Assembly: GCF_009017415.1 (NCBI RefSeq)
Contig: NC_092405.1
Coordinates: forward strand, 2,914,001 to 2,978,000
Reading direction: 5' to 3'
DNA: 64,000 nt
DNA from: Aspergillus flavus
Taxonomy: Eukaryota > Ascomycota > Eurotiomycetes > Eurotiales > Aspergillaceae
Shown here in pieces: positions 58,252 through 64,000 of the stretch; within the stretch, counting starts at the first letter, position 1; each line of letters begins with the position of its first letter. The notes under the pieces are model-generated. The model made no database searches. It was not told where the DNA came from and saw nothing but the letters and a program-made list of their open reading frames with translations. Position numbers and translations under genes: made by a program.

Positions 58252-61200
58252 TTTCCCTGTTTCTTTTTCCCCACCTCCCCCCTTCTCTATTTCTCTCTTG
58301 CGAAGCAATCGACCACGTTCTCATGAATTGCGCTTCCCATACCCATCGGCGATCGAAGGCTTGGCCCACCAAGTAATGTCGATATCATGCCATACAATCA
58401 ATATATGCAGTTGACGAAGTCATGGACCTAATCGCTCGCCTTGTTAAGGGTACAATTTCAGGACGAAACAGAGGCCTACATCATATCAGACCAGCAAAGA
58501 ACTGCTCTCCCTTAGCCGTTCTGTACTGCCTCAGTGGTGTGGATGTATAGGCATACCTGCAATCCGGATGCCGGATGGCCTAAAGGCGACAAAATCCAAT
58601 TCAAAAGCAATCCCAAGTTTTGACGATCCAGATCTATAGTCCTGCGGGATAAGCAATCAATAGAGTCTATGCGTTATGCTTCAATGCGGGCATACATGTA
58701 AAAAGTCCACGGCACGATGCCGGGATGGGACTATGAACCGAACAGCGGAAACATCTCTCAGTCTTTCGGCAACTGATGGTACGCATTGGAAGATCGTGTC
58801 CTTCAGAGAATAGAGCATAATCCGAGTTGCCAGGGTACAGTACATACCGTATGGCAACTCGTGCCACCTGGGCACCCATCAACGCTTTCTTCAGCATATA
58901 TTTGCGTGGTCCATGGATACTTCTATGTTACAACACTTGGATGGGTTGCTACCTAATGGTCGAGAAAAGGGGAGGGAAGAGAGGACAAGAAAAGAAATTA
59001 CCAGGGACCAACCGATAACAAGGTCTCCAAGGTCAGGCCATAGGTAGTAATGCATCCTGCATCCTTAGTTGTACATGAATATACATCCATGTCGTTGCGC
59101 TACTAGGACCATTGGTCTTGCATGGTCTACGAAGGTACGGTAGTACTTTACGTAGCACAGCAGAAATAACATCCCAAAAAGGACAAGGAAGATGGCCCGA
59201 TGCAATTTCAACTGCATTGGGGAAGAACGAGCCTCCTGAAGGGTTGGATTTTTGGCAAGAATCGGTGGTGGGTGCTATGATGCTCATAGCTAACGCTACT
59301 GGATTGGAGTTGGTGACGCGAAACAGAAAGGAAGAGAAAGGAGACGATTATGTCAACGTGCAGATTCTTCAGCGACCTGGCTAAGAATTGCTTGGTTTGA
59401 TCCACATAAAAAATGATTCACTCATTATATCAAGGGAGGGGGGAAGAAAAGAACAAAAATAATGATCACAATATCAAGCTGCAATTGGATATATAAATAG
59501 CCAGACCAGGCAACCGGGTGCCTCTTGCAGTCTCGCACAGACTCCTGCAGATGGAGTTATGTGACATATTAATTCCACTGCATTATCATATTCTTCTATA
59601 TCCCATACTACTAGGATATACTAGGCACCCACATGGGATTTCGTAGCTTCGTCAATCTTTTTTGGTGTGCCCTACCCTGTCGATAAGGTTAAGCCAATCC
59701 ATATCCATTAGGGCAAACATCTCACATGTGCTACTGGGGATGGAATAATGAGAGGCAATAGTATCCCAGCTATCGATGGCTCTGAACTAATGGCTGTGAC
59801 TGGCTTTTACTTCAATAGTAAATGTCAAAATCTTTAGTGCAAGCTTAAGCATATTAGTAGCCCATTATTCTCGGTACCACGAGTAAAACCACGCTGAAGT
59901 TCTAATAAAGCAAATCTAGATCGACAGTGTCAACGTACCTCGACGTTAAGTTCAATGAGCCCAACGCTTACCTGAAAAAGACGAGGCGTTTCGCTAGAAG
60001 CCTCCAATCATAGGGGTCTCTTAGCCCAGTAGAGTTGACGCCATCATCTTCGGACTCGAACTGTTGTGCCCAAAGCTGCAATCCGAACTAGGAGGGATAC
60101 TACGCAACCGCGTCCATAAAAGCGAGAGACAACAGACGGCAAACTCAGCAGTCGATTATTGCGAATAAATCTCTCATGACGAAACGATATTATTGTGAAA
60201 AATCTTCGTTTTAGTATTGTGGTGTGGGGGAGATTTGTGAGGTATCAACTCCATTGACGCACACTCCACACTCACGGGCCACCACCGTCCCATCGTACCA
60301 ACGACACGATAATCGCATGGCGACTAATTCTGACTATCCGTGCATCTGCATATGGAAGTTAAGATCCAGCTGTACGGTACTTTCCACCCCCCTGCATGTG
60401 CGTTATTCAATGTGGCTATGTCACTCGCGGAAACCCCGTCCCTTTCAAAGACCATACCAGGGAATTTGACTTATCGTATTCTCCCGAACTGGTCCGGCCG
60501 AGTTCCTTTTAAGTTGTGCGTCTCTCACCGGGACTTCTCAAAACGATAGAAAGCATAATCAGAGCCGTTGAGCTCTCCTGGGTCCAGGGGGTATAAAGAA
60601 AGGGTATACATGCATCCCTTGCTCGAAGACCCTACCAAGTATAGCCTCACCCTAACCAGATACTCCTTTTCCAGGGCGAGAGGAACAGTGATGTCAGGAA
60701 CGATCTTGTGTAAATTAGAGTGTGTGAAGCTTGGAAGAATTCGCCAGGAAAGAAAAGGGTAATAAAAAAAAAATCAAATAAATAAATAAAACTGCAGTCT
60801 GCTTGGGCTGTGCGCCGGGAGGAAATTATCCCTGACAGTTCCGGATGCAGCCCCCTAGGGCATGAATCCTGTTCGTCGCCACGATCGTACTACCTACCCT
60901 CAGGCCTGGGCGGAGCTCGCTGTATACATCACGACAGAAACCTGTCAGACATACAGCTGTGACTACTTTTTTTGTTCGTGCGTAGGTTAAGATCGAGTTA
61001 CAAAGTACCTCTGTCTGCACAAATCATGGCTGTCACTGCATATGTGCAGCGCTGAACATTTCTGGAAGGTTTGGATACGTCGCCGATCCGTTATCCTTCG
61101 TCCTTTCTGACTGGACCGGGTTATTTCCTGGACTAGTTGCTACTGTCACTGTCGATCATTTGAATCCATTCTCGGGTTCGAGTCCAAAGGGCTGGAACTC

Positions 61201-61867
61201 GCCGCTATCCTTATGTCGCAGGGGCCCTCCTTAGCTCCACAATCCAGTTCAAGGCTTCAAGCCATGGAAAGCAAAATCAAATCAAATCAAAATGAAAGAA
61301 AGAAGAAGAAGAAAAAGAAAAAAAAAAAAAAAAGGGAAAAGCAAAACTCTATCTATCGACGTGCTAAACGTCAAAAGCTACTACAGTCAATGCCTCCTAT
61401 GATTAGCTTATTCGATCTCTCCCTTACTTTTCCCATCGTCTCTCCTTTGTCCTCATGAGACTTTAGCCCTAGTCCCTGTCATTGCCTTAGCGTCAGACCC
61501 GCAAACCTGGAGAAGCAAATGAGACAAGGAGGATCTTCATGGACAAGGTGCTTTATCTGGGTCTATCCCTCATGAATCCTGGCCGTTTCTGGGTCTCGAG
61601 TGACGTTTATATTTCAACTCATTCCTCAGCTAGCTGCCCGTGGGAGTTCCCCTCTTGAATGTACCACCGAGTACTACGGCGTACATGAGGGCCATTGCGG
61701 CCTGTGCTATGGTTGAGTGACTTCGGTTATCACACGAACTGCTACCCTTCCAGATATATATTGAGATTCTAATCGTGACGGGGCTTTGTTATTATTTTTT
61801 TTCTTTTTTCTTTTTTCCCCTGCAGACGCAAAGCTGTAAAGATACTGTTCTTTTGTGGATTGCTACT

Positions 61868-63297
61868 ATGAGTACGAGCCTTCAACACATCATGCACCCG
61901 CGGGGTGACGACAGGTCATACCTTTCTAGTGGAGGCAAGAGTGGAATGGCAATCAGCATTGCATTCACCAGCTTAGCAACCATCTTCGTTTTTGCCCGAG
62001 TTTACACGCGTGCCGGCATCATGAAGCGCATGGAGTCGAACGATTATATGGTCATGCTCGCTCTGGTAAGCTATCACTATGGTCTGGTTGGCACCCACAC
62101 ACGGTTTCTCAGCGCTAATGTGCCGATCCAGACATTCTCCTATGTCTTCATGGCCTTTTATATCATAGAAGCCTTGAACGGAATGGGTATGCATGGCGCT
62201 GATATCCCACCACCCATCCTCCTTAAACAAATGAAAGTGAGTATAGGCAGAGTTGCAGCCTTCAACAACTGCAGCACGTCAAGACTAACATGACTGACAT
62301 CTATCCAGGCGTTCTGGATTACCATCCCATTCTACAATGCCGCACTTCTATGCGCCAAAGCTTCTATCCTTTTGCAGTACTTCCGCGTCTTCCCTACCAG
62401 ACGCATGCGTCTCATCACGTGGGTCATGTTAGGTATACTCGGCATCTATGGATCCTGGGCAGTTCTGAGTGGCTTTCTCAATTGCATCCCTTTGGCAAAG
62501 TTCTGGGACAAGACCCTGGAAGGGTACTGCTTGGACGACAAAGGACTGTGGTTCTCAAATGCCTCAATGCATATCACCACCGATCTCGTAATTCTGATCA
62601 TTCCTATCCCGGCTCTAGCGAAACTAGATCTTCCTAAGAGACAGAAGATCGCGTTGATCACAGTTTTTGCATTGGGCGGATTGTAAGCCCACCTATCTTC
62701 TCTCATCGGTACCCTTATCGGCCATATTTAACAAGCTGTCCTAGTGTATGCATCACCAGCATCTGTCGTCTGGTCGCCCTCAAAAAGATCTCCGATTCCA
62801 CAGATCCAACCTGTACGTCTCCCACAAAGCCACTGCACAGAAACCGAGGAGGGCATCAATCCTAACAAAAATAAAAAATACTAGTTGACAACGTCGGCGC
62901 CGCCTCCTGGTCCGCCATCGAATGCAACGTAGGGATCATCTGCGCCTGCCTCCCCACACTTCGACCTCTCGTATCCCGCATCGTGCCCCATCTCTTATCG
63001 ACCCTAAGCAGCCGTAACCGAAGCTACAACCGGAGCTACGGCAACAGACGATTCTCGCACGGACGACCCCCGACATACTGGGGCGGTGGTGCAGGAACAG
63101 GAACAGTCTCAACCACCATCACGGCGATGGATGATCTCGAATTCGGAAGTCACTGTGCTGATTCGGATAGGGTTCTGACCCTTGTCCCCGAGGCGGACAT
63201 TCACGGCAAGGAGAAGCTCGTGCTGAAGGAAACGAAGAGTATGGAAGATGCTTCGGAAAGGGTGCGGACCGCTGTTGGGTCATCCATTTCACGATGA
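61868..63297 (+). CDS. Fungal rhodopsin-domain integral membrane protein
   Basis: Five exons, 61868-62065, 62132-62236, 62309-62682, 62745-62812 and 62885-63297 (introns 66, 72, 62 and 72 nt), 385 aa. Start ATG at 61868 ([15 protein letters not shown]); the frame upstream has no ATG. The fungal-rhodopsin/SAT4-like fold shows [72 protein letters not shown], a Cys-containing loop ([14 protein letters not shown]), [20 protein letters not shown], and finally [20 protein letters not shown] and RPLVSR. Seven helices are expected, then a polar Ser/Arg/Gly-rich cytoplasmic tail of about 100 residues. The family includes Pth11-like receptors, but most members have no known role. Four short introns break the gene into pieces. 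Confidence 0.88.
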
Positions 63298-63778
63298 TAG
63301 GGCTTTTGTGAAGCTGCTCTGGGGAGATAGTGAGACTTCATTCTCCACGTGAGAAGGGGGCATTTTAATAGAGATATCCCATTCGTTTGTGTTTTTTGTT
63401 TTCTTCTTTCCCCTTACGATTACTCTTTTTCGTCGCAGGCGCTTTCACGTCGTTTGCTCTTCTTTATACTCTATTGAGTCTCTTCTTAGCCGTGTGTTGC
63501 TCTATCTTGTTCCTTTTGTATATATACAAGTTTACCAAATCCTTAATAGATTACCGAGCAACATCCAAAACATGTCCTGAATTTGCAATGAACTGCGCAG
63601 AGAACTATTCGAGGTGAGTAGAACAAAGAAGAATACATGTATCCTGAGACATTGCTTTGGAAACTGAACAGTTCTATAGAATATATATATAGATATAGGT
63701 ATTACAGATCCAACATCGGAATCCCAGATAGTGCATACTTATCGATGGAAACATTTCCTAGTATTCCAGAGGAGCGCA
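63298..63778. other. Intergenic, convergent 3' ends (rhodopsin protein / aminopeptidase)
   Basis: 481 bp, T-rich. No gene. Confidence 0.65.
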
Positions 63779-64000
63779 TCAGAAATCTGCAAATTCCTTG
63801 TCCACCTCCTCGAAATAGTCGAAAAAGCCCTTGAACAGCTTCACACCCAATCCCGGATCCAAACTACCGGTAGTCGCACGGATACTGTGCATACTCAACT
63901 GCGGGATCCCCACGTCAATGGCCCTCATGCCAATGCGAGAACTGGTCATGGGTCCAATAGTCCCGCCACTACGGGAGTCATTACGAATCTGGAAGACCTG
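63779..64000 (-). CDS. Aspartyl aminopeptidase (M18 family), C-terminal part only
   Basis: The last 73 codons of a minus-strand gene cut by the window edge. The frame reads QVFQIRNDSRSGGTIGPMTS, then SRIGMRAIDVGIPQLSMHSI and RATTGSLDPGLGVKLFKGFF, ending EEVDKEFADF. This matches the C-terminal end of M18 aspartyl aminopeptidases (DNPEP/Ape4), including the SGGTIGP and PQLSMHSIR motifs; the His in MHSIR is a metal ligand in the family. The enzyme removes N-terminal Asp or Glu in the cytosol or vacuole. Whether more exons lie upstream cannot be seen. Confidence 0.9.
   Translation of the reverse strand, partial: QVFQIRNDSRSGGTIGPMTSSRIGMRAIDVGIPQLSMHSIRATTGSLDPGLGVKLFKGFFDYFEEVDKEFADF

Larger units (their letters stand above)
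56966..61867. other. Gene-poor 4.9 kb stretch
   Basis: The longest gap in the window. It contains CACGTG (57012-57017), a 17-bp tandem repeat (57208-57247), dense GTAC/CTAG words at about 57170-57310 and 57610-57650, a TTTTA repeat (58206-58251), and an A16-like purine tract near 61300-61335. Longest open frames are under 90 codons and mostly lack an ATG. A 45-codon ATG ORF (57073-57210) has a hydrophobic stretch but no other support. I see no transposase, tRNA or inverted-repeat ends. It may hold long promoters, a non-coding RNA, or a decayed element. Confidence 0.5.

Noticed and set aside
59112..59384. 90-codon plus-strand frame in the gene-poor region
   Set aside because: Starts at TTG, lacks an early ATG, and resembles no family I know.
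61175..61185. B-box-like GGTTCGAGTCC (possible tRNA)
   Set aside because: Flanks cannot form a T-arm stem, and no A box or acceptor stem can be placed upstream.

Overview
This 64 kb window is nuclear DNA from a filamentous ascomycete, most likely an Aspergillus or close Eurotiales relative. It has many short introns (mostly 47-120 nt, GT..AG, often with a CTAAC/CTGAC-like branch site). It also carries fungal families such as the PHOA-type CDK, a GprH-type receptor, a NUC-1/Pho4-type bHLH factor and a fungal-rhodopsin membrane protein. I resolved 27 protein genes, two of them cut by the window edges. I found no rRNA, convincing tRNA, CRISPR, transposase or virus-like gene. Exon boundaries were read by hand from splice motifs, frame continuity and family conservation. 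The species call and all family calls are from pattern memory, not from searches.

Layout. 1-6.3 kb: mitochondrial citrate/oxoglutarate carrier YHM2 (5' cut), complex III core protein QCR2, and RNA polymerase III subunit RPC82. 7-14.3 kb: a bHLH phosphate-type regulator and a divergent septin-like GTPase, sharing a 2.7 kb promoter region with a large CT/GT microsatellite. 15.2-22.9 kb: HSP90, an NTF2+RRM G3BP-like protein, and a small unknown protein. 24.5-29.2 kb: a TPR protein, kinetochore NNF1, and a cAMP-receptor-like GPCR. 31.1-37.8 kb: PHO85/PHOA CDK, SIRT4-type sirtuin, PQ-loop transporter, and SGT1 co-chaperone. 38.2-43.3 kb: oxidosqualene cyclase ERG7, SPO11 and UBC7. 43.9-47.6 kb: mitochondrial scramblase-like protein, LCL2, and mitoribosomal bL27m. 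48-57 kb: a RAD9/Crb2 checkpoint mediator, SEN2, NOP10 and NOB1. 57-61.9 kb: a 4.9 kb stretch without a supportable gene. 61.9-64 kb: a fungal-rhodopsin membrane protein and the 3' end of an aspartyl aminopeptidase.

The content is core housekeeping: respiration, Pol III and RNA processing, ribosome biogenesis, proteostasis, sterol synthesis, chromosome biology and nutrient sensing. I see no biosynthetic or defence cluster. The points most worth following are a septin-like GTPase with a C-terminal membrane anchor, an apparent one-base frame break near the start of the RAD9 homologue, two possible starts in the PHOA kinase gene, phosphate-pathway kinase and transcription factor genes lying 22 kb apart, and CACGTG boxes in several promoters.
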